Assembly: GCF_006175985.1 (NCBI RefSeq)
Contig: NZ_SRSH01000009.1
Location: 26,719-90,718, forward strand
Source: Methylotetracoccus oryzae
GTDB lineage: Bacteria > Pseudomonadota > Gammaproteobacteria > Methylococcales > Methylococcaceae
Reading direction: 5' to 3'
DNA length: 64,000 nucleotides
A model generated the notes under the pieces. That model was given only the letters and a program-made list of their open reading frames with translations. It did no database searches and was not told the DNA's origin. Shown in pieces: positions 46,739 to 55,270 of the stretch (position 1 is its first letter; every line of letters begins with the position of its first letter). The position numbers and the translations under genes are program-made.

Positions 46739-46972
46739 ATGTCCATTCGTGTGCGTTATTTTGCCAGCCTCCGGGAAAAGATGGGCCGTGTCGAGGAAAC
46801 CTTGGCGGCCGAAGGACTCGAGACCGTGTCCGACGTCTGGAAAGCGGTCAGCGAAGGACGACCACTACCCGAACAGATTCTGTGCGCGGTGAACATGGAT
46901 TACGCCACGCCGGAGTCGCTGGTCGCAGACGGTGATGAGGTCGCCTTTTTTCCACCGGTAACGGGGGGTTAA
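46739..46972 (+). CDS. moaD: molybdopterin synthase sulfur carrier MoaD
   Basis: 77 residues, ubiquitin-like, ending in the thiocarboxylated Gly-Gly (FFPPVTGG). IRVRYFASLREKMGR at the start is typical. It delivers sulfur to precursor Z in the MoaD/MoaE complex. ATG 46739 chosen; the frame is open to 46700. moaE starts 2 bases after its stop. Confidence 0.94.
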   Translation: MSIRVRYFASLREKMGRVEETLAAEGLETVSDVWKAVSEGRPLPEQILCAVNMDYATPESLVADGDEVAFFPPVTGG

Positions 46973-46974
46973 CT

Positions 46975-47427
46975 GTGACGGTCGAGTTGCGCCCGACGCC
47001 GTTCGAGCCGTTTGCTGAGTTAAGTCGATTTCACGAGTTGATGGCGGAACAGCGGCGGTCAGCCGGTGCCTTGGCCACCTTCATTGGGACGATGCGCGAC
47101 TTTAATGAAGGTGACACGGTTACGCGCATGACACTCGAATACTACCCCGGCATGACCGAGCGACAACTCGCGGCGATCGTCGAAACGGCGAAGGCGAGAT
47201 GGCAGCTCATCGATGCTCTCGTGATCCATCGGGTGGGCGAGGTATGGCCGGGCGACCCGATCGTGCTCGTCGGGGTCTGGTCAACGCACCGTGCAGCCGC
47301 ATTCGACGCTTGCCGCTACCTTATGGAGGAATTGAAGAGTCGGGCGCCGTTCTGGAAGAAGGAAGCTCTCGGCGTCGGCGAACGCTGGGTCTCGTGCAAC
47401 ACCCCGGGTTATTCGTCATGTGGCTGA
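46975..47427 (+). CDS. moaE: molybdopterin synthase catalytic subunit MoaE
   Basis: 150 residues, GTG start. GALATFIGTMRDFNEGDTV, LEYYPGMTERQL, IHRVGEVWPGDPIVLVGVWS, HRAAAFDACRYLMEELK and the active-site Lys in PFWKKE. It converts precursor Z to molybdopterin with MoaD. No other moa genes are in the window. Confidence 0.95.
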   Translation: MTVELRPTPFEPFAELSRFHELMAEQRRSAGALATFIGTMRDFNEGDTVTRMTLEYYPGMTERQLAAIVETAKARWQLIDALVIHRVGEVWPGDPIVLVGVWSTHRAAAFDACRYLMEELKSRAPFWKKEALGVGERWVSCNTPGYSSCG

Positions 47428-47505
47428 TCGGGGCCGCTGGCATCCGAGTCGAAGCGGTCATGCGATATCCGCAGTGCGACTGCCGCCGCTGATCAAGCCG
47501 TAGCG

Positions 47506-47853
47506 ATGGCTTCAGACGCAGACATGTCAGAGTCCCGGACACACCTTCTTGCCAAGCTGAACGGCGAGACCGGCAAGCTATCCTGGCGCGAGCTTGAACG
47601 GCATTTCGCGCGCGGTGCCGTCGTCAAGGTCGACGCGGCGCTTGATCTCGTCGAGGTGGGGGTCAGCCTGGCGCAGGACGACGCAGCGACGCTGGGTGTC
47701 TGGCTGGAACAAGGGCTTATCGCACGCGCCAGTGATTCCGACGCCGCGGCGTGGAGCGCCGAGCCGGACAGCCAGTTTTGGGCCGTTGTCGTCGCACCCT
47801 GGGTCGTCGTGCAACCGGTGGTCGGCGAGATCGAGGCACCGGTCAGGGTTTGA
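47506..47853 (+). CDS. DUF2288 family protein
   Basis: 115 residues matching the DUF2288 pattern as I recall it: LLAKLNGETGKLSWRELERH, FARGAVVKVDAALDLVEVGV and QFWAVVVAPWVVVQ. Start ATG 47506; an in-frame ATG at 47524 is an equal choice. Small, soluble, no known activity. It stands between moaE and dsbB. Confidence 0.85.
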   Translation: MASDADMSESRTHLLAKLNGETGKLSWRELERHFARGAVVKVDAALDLVEVGVSLAQDDAATLGVWLEQGLIARASDSDAAAWSAEPDSQFWAVVVAPWVVVQPVVGEIEAPVRV

Positions 47854-47855
47854 CT

Positions 47856-47970
47856 GGTCCGATGGACAAAATGCCCATGATGTCGCACCATGCGGCTTTT
47901 CGTGTTGGGGCCTAAGGAAACTGGGCGGGTTCGCGCCGGGGTCGTCGTCTTGCTCCGTTGCCATCGGACC
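47856..47970 (+). other. long-range inverted repeat between DUF2288 gene and dsbB
   Basis: A 10-bp perfect complement (GGTCCGATGG at 47856-47865, CCATCGGACC at 47961-47970) encloses 95 bases that include a smaller hairpin (CATGATG, 3-base loop, CACCATG with one G-T pair). It may fold as a structured leader or small RNA. Such pairs also arise by chance in GC-rich DNA. Confidence 0.3.
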
Positions 47971-48031
47971 ATCCGGCTAACTCACCCTTCCGCCAAACCC
48001 ACGGCGTCGGACACTGATAGACCACACAGCG

Positions 48032-48547
48032 ATGGATCTTCGTTACCCTCCCTCAGTTTATTTTGGTTTGCTGCTGGCTTTCTGCTCGGTGCTGATTGCC
48101 GCGGCGCTGTACTTTCAATTCAGTGGCGGGCTGGAACCCTGCCCGCTATGCATTTCGCAGCGCATCATGGTGCTGGTCGTGGGAGCTGTGATGCTGGCAG
48201 CCGTACTGCATCGGCCAGGCCGAGTCGGTACCCGCGCGTATGCCGTGGCCGGATTTCTGGCGGCGATCGGCGGCGCTGCAATCTCTGCGCGGCATGTCTG
48301 GCTGCAACACCTGCCGCCCGAGGAAGTCCCCTCCTGTGGTCCGGGCCTCGGCTACATGCTGGAGAACTTCCCGATCGGCGATACGGTCAAGGCCATGTTG
48401 AGTGGCACCGGTGATTGCGCCAAGGTTGACTGGACGCTGTTCGGCCTCAGCATGCCGGCCTGGGTGCTGTTGTGTTTTCTCGGGCTGGCCGTAGCTAGTC
48501 TAGCGCAGGCCTGGAATACCCACGGTGTCGACAATCGCTTCCGCTGA
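48032..48547 (+). CDS. dsbB: disulfide bond formation protein DsbB
   Basis: Inner-membrane quinone reductase that reoxidises DsbA. 171 residues, four helices, first periplasmic loop with CPLC (Cys37/Cys40), second loop with Cys102 and Cys129. No dsbA is in the window. Its substrates may include the disulfide-bearing pilins and PilY1 encoded here. Confidence 0.95.
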   Translation: MDLRYPPSVYFGLLLAFCSVLIAAALYFQFSGGLEPCPLCISQRIMVLVVGAVMLAAVLHRPGRVGTRAYAVAGFLAAIGGAAISARHVWLQHLPPEEVPSCGPGLGYMLENFPIGDTVKAMLSGTGDCAKVDWTLFGLSMPAWVLLCFLGLAVASLAQAWNTHGVDNRFR

Positions 48548-48618
48548 GCGGCCCGCGCAGGGTAATCAAGGCATTACATGGCTTACCTGCAAAGCGTTCT
48601 GATCGGGTCAGTTTCCTG

Positions 48619-49467
48619 ATGAGCGTTGCCCCCGTTACGCCGGCTCGTTCAATCCTGATCACGGGATGCTCGTCGGGGATCGGGCGTTGCGCGGCCGACC
48701 TGCTGCGAAAGCGCGGCTATCGCGTTTTTGCCAGCGCCCGCAAGCCGGAAGATGTCGAGGCGCTGCGTCGAGATGGTTTCGAAGCCGTGCATCTGGATCT
48801 GGCCGATTCCTCGTCGATTCGTGCTGCCGTGGCGTTCGTTCTGGAGGCCACCGGCGGCTCGCTCTACGGCCTGTTCAACAATGGCGCGTACGGTCAGCCC
48901 GGGGCGGTCGAGGATTTGCGGCGGGAGGTGCTGGTCGAGCAGTTCCAGACCAATGTCTTCGGCACGCACGAGTTGACCCAACTGGTGGTGCCCGTGATGC
49001 GCCGTCAAGGTGGTGGCCGCATCATCCACAACAGCTCGCTACTGGGTCTGGTGTCGCTGAAATACCGCGGGGCCTACAACGCCAGCAAATATGCGCTCGA
49101 GGGCTTGGCCGACACTCAGCGCCTGGAACTGGAGGGATCAAACGTTTTCGTCTCGCTGGTCGAGCCCGGTCCCATCCTGAGCCGCTTCCGTGAAAACTCG
49201 ATGGCCGTCTACCGGCGCACGATCGATGTCGATGCGAGCGTTCACCGTGATCGTTACCGTGAACTGGAAGAACGGCTGGCCAAGCAGGGCGCGGCCGCAC
49301 CGTTCACGCTCGGGCCGGAGGCGGTGGTTGCTAAGGTCATTCAGGCGCTGGAAGCAGGGCGGCCGAAACCGCGTTATTTCGTGACGTTTCCGACTTATCT
49401 CTTCGCCGCGTTGAAGCGCTGCCTGCCGGCTGTCTGGCTCGATCGGGTGTGTGCCCGCGTGAACTGA
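48619..49467 (+). CDS. short-chain dehydrogenase/reductase
   Basis: 282 residues, classical SDR: cofactor loop TGCSSGIG (~15-22), LFNNGAYG, catalytic Ser in NSSLLGL, and YNASK (Tyr/Lys). The C-terminal ~30 residues (YFVTFPTYLFAALKRCLPAVWLDRV) are amphipathic, like the SDRs that sit on membranes. NAD(P) preference and substrate are unknown. It converges on rnpB. Confidence 0.92.
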   Translation: MSVAPVTPARSILITGCSSGIGRCAADLLRKRGYRVFASARKPEDVEALRRDGFEAVHLDLADSSSIRAAVAFVLEATGGSLYGLFNNGAYGQPGAVEDLRREVLVEQFQTNVFGTHELTQLVVPVMRRQGGGRIIHNSSLLGLVSLKYRGAYNASKYALEGLADTQRLELEGSNVFVSLVEPGPILSRFRENSMAVYRRTIDVDASVHRDRYRELEERLAKQGAAAPFTLGPEAVVAKVIQALEAGRPKPRYFVTFPTYLFAALKRCLPAVWLDRVCARVN

Positions 49468-49547
49468 TCCGAGCTCGGCACACGGCGTTTGAGGGAGAAG
49501 TGCGCCGGTCGGACGCAAGGGTGTTACCCGGAATCCCGGGAATAAAG

Positions 49548-49920
49548 GAGGAGTCAGCCGATAAGCCGGGTTCTGTCGTGGGCAGCCATTCATCTGGGAC
49601 GTACGTCACCGTGCGCCTCAAGCGACCGACCCGGGAGCCGTGCGGGCCACACGTCGGGCCGAAGCCACTGCTCCCCTATTTGGTCTTGCTCCGGGTGGGG
49701 TTTACCGTGCCGTTCCCGTTACCGGCAACGCGGTGCGCTCTTACCGCACCATTTCACCCTTACCTCGTGCCGTAAAGGCACGGGGCGGTATATTTTCTGT
49801 GGCACTTTCCGTAGGCTCGCGCCCCCCAGGCGTTACCTGGCACCTTACCCTGTGGAGCCCGGACTTTCCTCCCTCCGCGGTCGTTGCCGACGCGAAGAGC
49901 GACTGCCTGGCCAACTCCGG
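49548..49920 (-). ncRNA. rnpB: RNase P RNA (bacterial type A)
   Basis: The catalytic RNA of RNase P, which trims tRNA 5' leaders. Read on the minus strand it opens with GGAGTTGGCCAGGCAGTCGC and contains the invariant GGAGGAAAGTCCGGGCTCC, GGTGCCAGGTAACGCC, GGTAAGGGTGAAA, GGTGCGGTAAGAGCGCACCG, GAGCAAGACCAAATAG, the AGATGAATGGCTGCC core and the 3' end CGACAGAACCCGGCTTATCGG. The 5' GGAGTTGGC pairs with the 3' CTGACTCC, setting the ends within a few bases. About 373 nt, normal for type A. Confidence 0.95.
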
Positions 49921-50145
49921 CGGCTAGTGTAACCGCAGGCGGTACATCCCGCGAGTGCTGTTCTTGGCACTGCGAGCCGTGTTCGGGAGAGGTCGAGGCG
50001 CAGCGGCAATTAGCGGCGCTCCCGCGTAGACACACCCCACGCACGTCGACGAACTGTCCCTATGCCATGACTCGCTGCTCTCTGGGGCGCGAAAAGCGCC
50101 GTGGGCTCGGGCCATCATGCGCAGGGGTACTGGAGGCAGGGGCGC

Positions 50146-50640
50146 CTAACTGGCGATCTTGAATTCGAACAGTTGCTTCGTGGCGTCACGAAGGTGCTGT
50201 TCCCAATGGACTCGGTAGCTGAACACCCACATCGACAGGGCCTGGGCCTCGTGCTCCGGCCCGGCGACGTAAAGATTGAGTGCGCGCTTGAGGTCGAAGT
50301 AAACATCGGTGATGTCGTCCGCCAGGCTACCGGTCTTGAGTCCGTCACCAGCCTCCAGATCGCCCTCGGACCAATAGTCATCGAGGGAGCCAAGGAAGCT
50401 CTTGAGTCTCTGGTACAGGGCAAAACGGGCCTCGAGGTCCTGCAGCATCGAGTACTCGGTATCGCTCGTCATATTGTGCAGCAGGGGTTGAATGCGCTGT
50501 TCCAGTTCCAGCATGAGGCTCCCGATCTGCCGTAGCCAGGTCTTGCCGTCGCCTTCGAATGACGCGTACCCTTCCACCTGGCGACAAAAATCCGTGACAG
50601 ATTCCGCGAAGCGGTTCTCGGCAAGATACTGGTTACGCAC
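50146..50640 (-). CDS. DUF5063-like protein
   Basis: 164 residues, all-helical, GTG start with AGAGG about 10 bases upstream. Family-like features: AESVTDFCRQVEGYA at the start, SLADDITDVYFDLKRALNLY in the middle and a C-terminal FSYRVHWEQHLRDATKQLFEF. I assign DUF5063 from memory of that pattern. Function unknown. It is co-directional with rnpB and divergent from thiD. Confidence 0.75.
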   Translation of the reverse strand: MRNQYLAENRFAESVTDFCRQVEGYASFEGDGKTWLRQIGSLMLELEQRIQPLLHNMTSDTEYSMLQDLEARFALYQRLKSFLGSLDDYWSEGDLEAGDGLKTGSLADDITDVYFDLKRALNLYVAGPEHEAQALSMWVFSYRVHWEQHLRDATKQLFEFKIAS

Positions 50641-50814
50641 TCGGCGCCTCTAGTGGAGTTTTTCCGACTGTTCAGACTGCTAGTCTAGCTTACCGGGCCC
50701 GCGCCGTGTCGATGACCCGTCCCCCGCTCGATGGCTGCGGATGGTTGGTTGTAACGGTGCGTGGAGAGTTCGCTCGCTGGCGGTCCATCACTCTCTCTCG
50801 CTCGGAGGTTGCGC

Positions 50815-51615
50815 GTGCCCCTGCCGGTCGTTTTATGCTTCTCAGGCCATGATCCAACCGGCGGCGCCGGGATCCAGGCCGACATCGAGACCCTATTCAG
50901 TTTCGGCTGCCATCCGAGCACTGTCGTCACCGCGCTGACCGAGCAGGATACCGTCGACGTCCGTGGTGTATTCCCTCAAGATCCTGCCGTCTTCGTGGCC
51001 CAGGCGCGCGCGCTGCTCGCCGATCTGCAGGTATCCGCCGTCAAGATCGGGCTGCTCGGTAGTGCCGATATCGCCCGGGCAATCGTGGAATTGCTCGATG
51101 CGCTGCCCGGCGTGCCGGTCGTGCTTGATCCTATCCTTGCCGCCGGCGGCGGACATCCGCTGGCCTCCGAAGCGCTGGCTGCGGTGATCGGCGAATATCT
51201 GCTGCCGCGGGTGGACGTCCTGACGCCCAACTCGACGGAGGCGCGGCGGCTGTCGGGACGCGCTACCCTCGACGCATGTGCCGAGCACTTGCTCGGTCGC
51301 GGCTGTCGACGGGTGCTGATCACCGGAACGCACGAGGCAGGCGAAGACGTCATCAACCGCCTCTATGGCCCCGAGCGCGTATGCACGCAGCGTGTCGCCC
51401 GTTTGCCCGGCACCTATCATGGTTCCGGTTGCACGCTCGCGGCGGCCGTCGCCGGTTGCCTGGCCTTGGGGCTCGACATCGATCACGCGGTTCTTCGGGC
51501 GCTCTCGTACACCTGGGACGCGCTCGCAGCCGGCTATGCGGCGGGCCACGGACAATGGTTGCCGAATCGCCGAGTGACACCTCACCTTTCGGTCGATGCG
51601 AACTGGCCACCTTAA
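50815..51615 (+). CDS. thiD: hydroxymethylpyrimidine / phosphomethylpyrimidine kinase
   Basis: Makes HMP-PP for thiamine synthesis (partner of ThiE, which is also in this window). 266 residues from GTG 50815, fixed by GGAGG at 50804-50808; the frame is open to 50761. Ribokinase fold: SGHDPTGGAGIQADIET, VKIGLLGS, VLDPILAAGGG, LTPNSTEARRLSG and the catalytic loop GTYHGSGCTLAAAVAG. No TPP riboswitch is visible upstream. Confidence 0.94.
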   Translation: MPLPVVLCFSGHDPTGGAGIQADIETLFSFGCHPSTVVTALTEQDTVDVRGVFPQDPAVFVAQARALLADLQVSAVKIGLLGSADIARAIVELLDALPGVPVVLDPILAAGGGHPLASEALAAVIGEYLLPRVDVLTPNSTEARRLSGRATLDACAEHLLGRGCRRVLITGTHEAGEDVINRLYGPERVCTQRVARLPGTYHGSGCTLAAAVAGCLALGLDIDHAVLRALSYTWDALAAGYAAGHGQWLPNRRVTPHLSVDANWPP

Positions 51616-51693
51616 CGCGGGGAGGCGGCGAAACGTCCTGCGCGCAGCGGTGTCGTCCCGCTATCCCCAAGCCACGCCCTGCCTTGTGGAGGC

Positions 51694-52176
51694 TTATTCG
51701 TTCTCCAGGAAAGTCCAGTGTGCGAAGCTTGCCGCTTGCCCACGGAGCATGCCGGTCTGGTCCACCAGGTTCCAGACCGTGGCCTTGTCGATGCGGAAAC
51801 GCCGACCGCCGCGCGCGATCCGAACGCCCTGATAGTCGTCGATGTAGCCGCGCGTCGTGACTCGTTCCAGCAAGCGCGCGCGTTCCTCCCGGCTGACCGG
51901 GGCGGCGGAGAAACGGGACGGCAGCGCGGTGAAGTCCTCCCACGGCATGCCAAACAGGCCTAGCGCGGTTTCGTTGCCGTAATTGAACACCGGGTCGGGC
52001 GCCGTGTCGTGCGATACCAGTACGAAGCGGGCGCGGAAAAGGAAACGCGCTGCTTCAGCATCGGATAGCCCCGGATCGACCAGATCGCGCCGGGTCCAGT
52101 GCCGGAAGCTGTAGCGCATCAGTGCCACATGGGTCGCCAGATAGTGGTTGTCTTCAGCAGGTTTGGGGAAGTGCAT
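51694..52176 (-). CDS. MEKHLA domain protein
   Basis: 160 residues from ATG 52176 (the frame is open to 52251). It fits the MEKHLA domain, a PAS-related fold: VLVSHDTAPDPVFNYGNETA, MPWEDFTALPSRFSA, REERARLLERVTTRGYIDDY, GVRIARGGRRFRI and ATVWNLVDQTG. In plants this domain sits in HD-ZIP III factors; in bacteria it stands alone with no known function. A light, redox or ligand sensor role is only an inference. Confidence 0.88.
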   Translation of the reverse strand: MHFPKPAEDNHYLATHVALMRYSFRHWTRRDLVDPGLSDAEAARFLFRARFVLVSHDTAPDPVFNYGNETALGLFGMPWEDFTALPSRFSAAPVSREERARLLERVTTRGYIDDYQGVRIARGGRRFRIDKATVWNLVDQTGMLRGQAASFAHWTFLENE

Positions 52177-52249
52177 GATCCGGGTTTTCGGTGCCGATGG
52201 GCGGACGCGCCGTATACTATGGCGCCTTTCCGACTGACTGCAACTTCCC

Positions 52250-54154
52250 ATGCCGCTGCTTCGCCTGACCGACGTTTCTATAGCTTTCGGTGTCCATCCG
52301 CTGCTGGATCACGCGCAGTTGCAACTCGACTGTGGCGAGCGGGTCGGGTTGGTCGGGCGCAATGGCGAGGGCAAGTCGACCTTGCTGAAGATCCTGTCCG
52401 GGGAGATTCTGCCGGACAGCGGTGAGCTCTGGCGCCAGGGGGGCTTGAAGACGGCGTTGCTGGCCCAGGCGCCAACCCTGCCGGAGCAGGGGACGATTTA
52501 TGACGCGGTGGCCGACGCGCTGGGCGAGATCGGCCACTGGATCGCGGAATATCACCGGCTGTCCGAACGGTTGACGTCCGATGGAGACGGCGATCTGCGC
52601 CCGCTCGAACGCCTACAGCATCAACTCGAAAGTCACGACGGCTGGAATTTGCGTCAGCGCGTCGAAACGGTGTTGAGTCGGCTTGGTTTGCCGGAGGATA
52701 AACCGACCGCGGGGCTTTCGGGCGGCTGGCAACGCCGCGTCGCGCTGGCTCAGGCTCTGGTGCTGGAGCCGGACGTGCTGTTGCTGGATGAACCGACCAA
52801 CCACCTGGATCTCGATGCAATTCTGTGGCTAGAGGAGCACCTGCTGCAGTTCCCCGGCGCGATTTTGCTGATCACCCATGACCGGGCATTTCTGCAAAGG
52901 GTCGCAACCCGGATCGTCGATCTGGACCGCGGCCGGCTGACCTCCTGGACCGGACGTTATGACGATTTCGTCCGGCGCAAGGCGGCGGCGTTGGAGGAGG
53001 AAAGCCGTCACAACGCCGAGTTCGACAAGAAGCTGGCCGAAGAGGAAGTCTGGATCCGGCAGGGAATCAAGGCGCGGCGTACCCGGAACGAAGGCCGTGT
53101 GCGGGCATTGAAGAAATTGCGCGAGGAGCGCCAAGCGCGCCGCGAGCGGCAGGGTACGGCCAGGCTGGCGCTCGACCAGGCCGAACGCTCCGGTAAGCTG
53201 GTCATGGAAGCCGAGAATATCAGTCTCGCGTTCGATGACCACCCTGTCGTGCGCGACTTCTCTACCAGTGTGATGCGCGGTGACCGGATCGGTTTGATCG
53301 GTCCGAACGGTGCCGGTAAAACCACGCTGGTGCGTCTGCTGTTGGGCGAATTGCCTCCGGATTCCGGTTCCGTTCGGCTGGGCACGAATCTCAAGGTCGC
53401 CTATTTCGATCAGTTGAGGGCTCAGCTGGATCCCGAGCAGACGCTGGTCGAGGCGGTCGGCGATGGTCAGGAATGGATTACCATCGGCGAGCAGCGCACC
53501 CACGTGCTCAGCTATCTCGGGAATTTTCTTTTCTCGCCGGCGCGAGCGCGCTCGCCGGTCAAGAGTCTCTCCGGTGGCGAGCAGAACCGCGCGCTGCTGG
53601 CACGGCTGTTCAGCCAGCCGTGCAATGTGCTCGTGCTGGACGAACCGACCAACGATCTCGATATCGAAACCTTGGAACTGCTGGAGGAACTACTGGCCGA
53701 GTTTCAGGGCACAGTGCTGCTGGTCAGCCACGACCGGGCATTCCTCGACCGGGTTGTTACGAGCACCTTCGTGTTCGAAGGCGATGGTCGAATCGCTGAG
53801 TATGTCGGCGGCTACTCCGACTGGGTGCAGCAACGCACCCCTGCCATTGCTCCCGGGGTGGTCGCGCCGGCGACTACAGCCCCGATCCCCGAGCGTTCCC
53901 GTCCGCGCAAGAAGCTCAGTTACCGGGAACAGCGCGAACTGGAAGAACTGCCGGCGGAGATCGAGCGTCTGGAGACGCAGCGCGCGGAGTTGACCGCGCT
54001 GATCAATGCCCCGGAGTTCTATCGTCGGGAGCAAGCCGAAGTGCAGCGCACGCTCGACGAACTCAAGGCGCTTGAAACGCGGCTGGAGACCAGTTTCGAA
54101 CGCTGGGGCGAACTCGAGAGTCGGCTGTCCGGCGATGAATCGGATCGAGCCTGA
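52250..54154 (+). CDS. uup: ABC-F ATPase, Uup-like
   Basis: 634 residues, no membrane segments. Two ABC domains: Walker A GRNGEGKST (~37-45) and GPNGAGKTT (~352); signatures LSGGWQRRVALAQAL and LSGGEQNRALLARLF; Walker B LLLDEPTNHLDL and LVLDEPTNDLDI; the linker is Arg/Glu-rich. The C-terminal ~90 residues form a coiled-coil domain (KKLSYREQRELEELPAEIE), the mark of Uup. ABC-F proteins act on ribosomes or branched DNA. Confidence 0.93.
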   Translation: MPLLRLTDVSIAFGVHPLLDHAQLQLDCGERVGLVGRNGEGKSTLLKILSGEILPDSGELWRQGGLKTALLAQAPTLPEQGTIYDAVADALGEIGHWIAEYHRLSERLTSDGDGDLRPLERLQHQLESHDGWNLRQRVETVLSRLGLPEDKPTAGLSGGWQRRVALAQALVLEPDVLLLDEPTNHLDLDAILWLEEHLLQFPGAILLITHDRAFLQRVATRIVDLDRGRLTSWTGRYDDFVRRKAAALEEESRHNAEFDKKLAEEEVWIRQGIKARRTRNEGRVRALKKLREERQARRERQGTARLALDQAERSGKLVMEAENISLAFDDHPVVRDFSTSVMRGDRIGLIGPNGAGKTTLVRLLLGELPPDSGSVRLGTNLKVAYFDQLRAQLDPEQTLVEAVGDGQEWITIGEQRTHVLSYLGNFLFSPARARSPVKSLSGGEQNRALLARLFSQPCNVLVLDEPTNDLDIETLELLEELLAEFQGTVLLVSHDRAFLDRVVTSTFVFEGDGRIAEYVGGYSDWVQQRTPAIAPGVVAPATTAPIPERSRPRKKLSYREQRELEELPAEIERLETQRAELTALINAPEFYRREQAEVQRTLDELKALETRLETSFERWGELESRLSGDESDRA

Positions 54155-54185
54155 GTGGCGTGTACTGTTCCCTTGGAAGCGCGCC

Positions 54186-54788
54186 TCACGCTGCGGTACG
54201 CCGGGAACGAACGAACAGGTAAACCAGGTAACCCGACGCCATCCATTCGTAACGATGCACCCATGGACTACGTATCCACTGCTGCGCCATCAAAGGCCAA
54301 TGGAGCTTGATCAGGTACAGTGCAAGAACGTCATTCAGAACAAAAATCACGGTCTCTTCGTTGAGGAGCACCTGTGCCCGTTCCCGAACGCCGGCCCGCC
54401 GCGCCAGAACCCGCATCGCCATGGCCGTTTCACGGGCCTCCTGCCACTTTCCGCGTATCCATCGGATCGGCGTCAGCGGCCGTACCCCTGCGCCGCCTGA
54501 TAGTGGCCTGGCCTCGGTTGTTCGGCTTGTCTGTTCCTTCCCGTCCACTGCGGCGATGAGCCGATAAAGCTGTTTGCCCAGCGCGTTGAAGTCACAGATA
54601 TGCTCGAGGAAACGGACCGAGAGCTTTCGCTGCCGTGGCGATAGATCGACACGGTAGATTCCTTCGATGCGTCTGAGTTCGGCGACGAGGCGTGCGGCAG
54701 TCTGGGGAAAGCAGATCGCCTCGGGAACGTCGAATCGGACATGCCCCGGCGATCGATAACGGAGAATGATGTCCCTGGCGAGGTCCAT
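54186..54788 (-). CDS. HMA-like domain membrane protein (metal-related cassette)
   Basis: 200 residues. Residues ~14-75 (HVRFDVPEAICFPQTAARLV ... RRIEGIYRVDLSPRQRKLSVRF) follow the beta-alpha-beta plan of heavy-metal-associated domains but lack the CxxC metal site. A basic linker and a hydrophobic region (~145-192) follow. Such proteins often sit next to metal P-type ATPases; none is here. It forms a pair with the Met/His-rich gene 107 bases upstream. Confidence 0.7.
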   Translation of the reverse strand: MDLARDIILRYRSPGHVRFDVPEAICFPQTAARLVAELRRIEGIYRVDLSPRQRKLSVRFLEHICDFNALGKQLYRLIAAVDGKEQTSRTTEARPLSGGAGVRPLTPIRWIRGKWQEARETAMAMRVLARRAGVRERAQVLLNEETVIFVLNDVLALYLIKLHWPLMAQQWIRSPWVHRYEWMASGYLVYLFVRSRRTAA

Positions 54789-54895
54789 GATGCGATAGGG
54801 AGTTGTATCTGCTGCTAGGCAACCGCCCGCGCCGGTTATGGCGCGGGCGAGCGGCGGTTGAGGTTCCCGGTCTTGGTCGGGGCGACGGTTTGCCG

Positions 54896-55270
54896 CTATT
54901 CCGTGATATCGATCTCTCCGCTTTGCTGGAGGATCTCCTCACGATACTTGTGGATCAGGTAACCCACGGCGATGCCGGCGCCGAACAGGACCACCGGATG
55001 CGTCAGAATCCGCCGCAACAGCGAATGTCCACTGGCTGTCGACGCCGTTATCGCCGCGCCGGTTGCCACACCGGCAGTCACTGCACGAGAGTGTGCCATG
55101 GCGCCCATACCGGCGCCGTGCTCCATCATCGCGCCCATCGCGCCACCCATCATGTGCTTCATGCCGGCGCCTTCGCCCATCATCTCCTTGGCGGCGTGGA
55201 GCGGGCGGCCTGCTTCTTCCACAACCTTCTTTGCGACTTCGGCCGCCTTTGCGCCGTGTACGTGTGCCAT
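54896..55270 (-). CDS. Met/His-rich small membrane protein (metal-related cassette)
   Basis: 124 residues from ATG 55270 with AAGGA upstream (the frame is open to 55453). Residues 1-62 hold many Met and His (HVHG, MMGEGAGMKHMMGGAMGAMMEHGAGMG in two pieces around residues 30-56), a soft-metal (copper-like) binding composition. One membrane helix (~92-108, HPVVLFGAGIAVGYLIH) precedes an acidic tail. The role is inferred from composition. Confidence 0.7.
   Translation of the reverse strand: MAHVHGAKAAEVAKKVVEEAGRPLHAAKEMMGEGAGMKHMMGGAMGAMMEHGAGMGAMAHSRAVTAGVATGAAITASTASGHSLLRRILTHPVVLFGAGIAVGYLIHKYREEILQQSGEIDITE

Noticed and set aside
50641..50814. TPP riboswitch before thiD
   Set aside because: Neither the CTGAGA nor the ACCTGATCTGG-type THI-box signatures occur in the leader.
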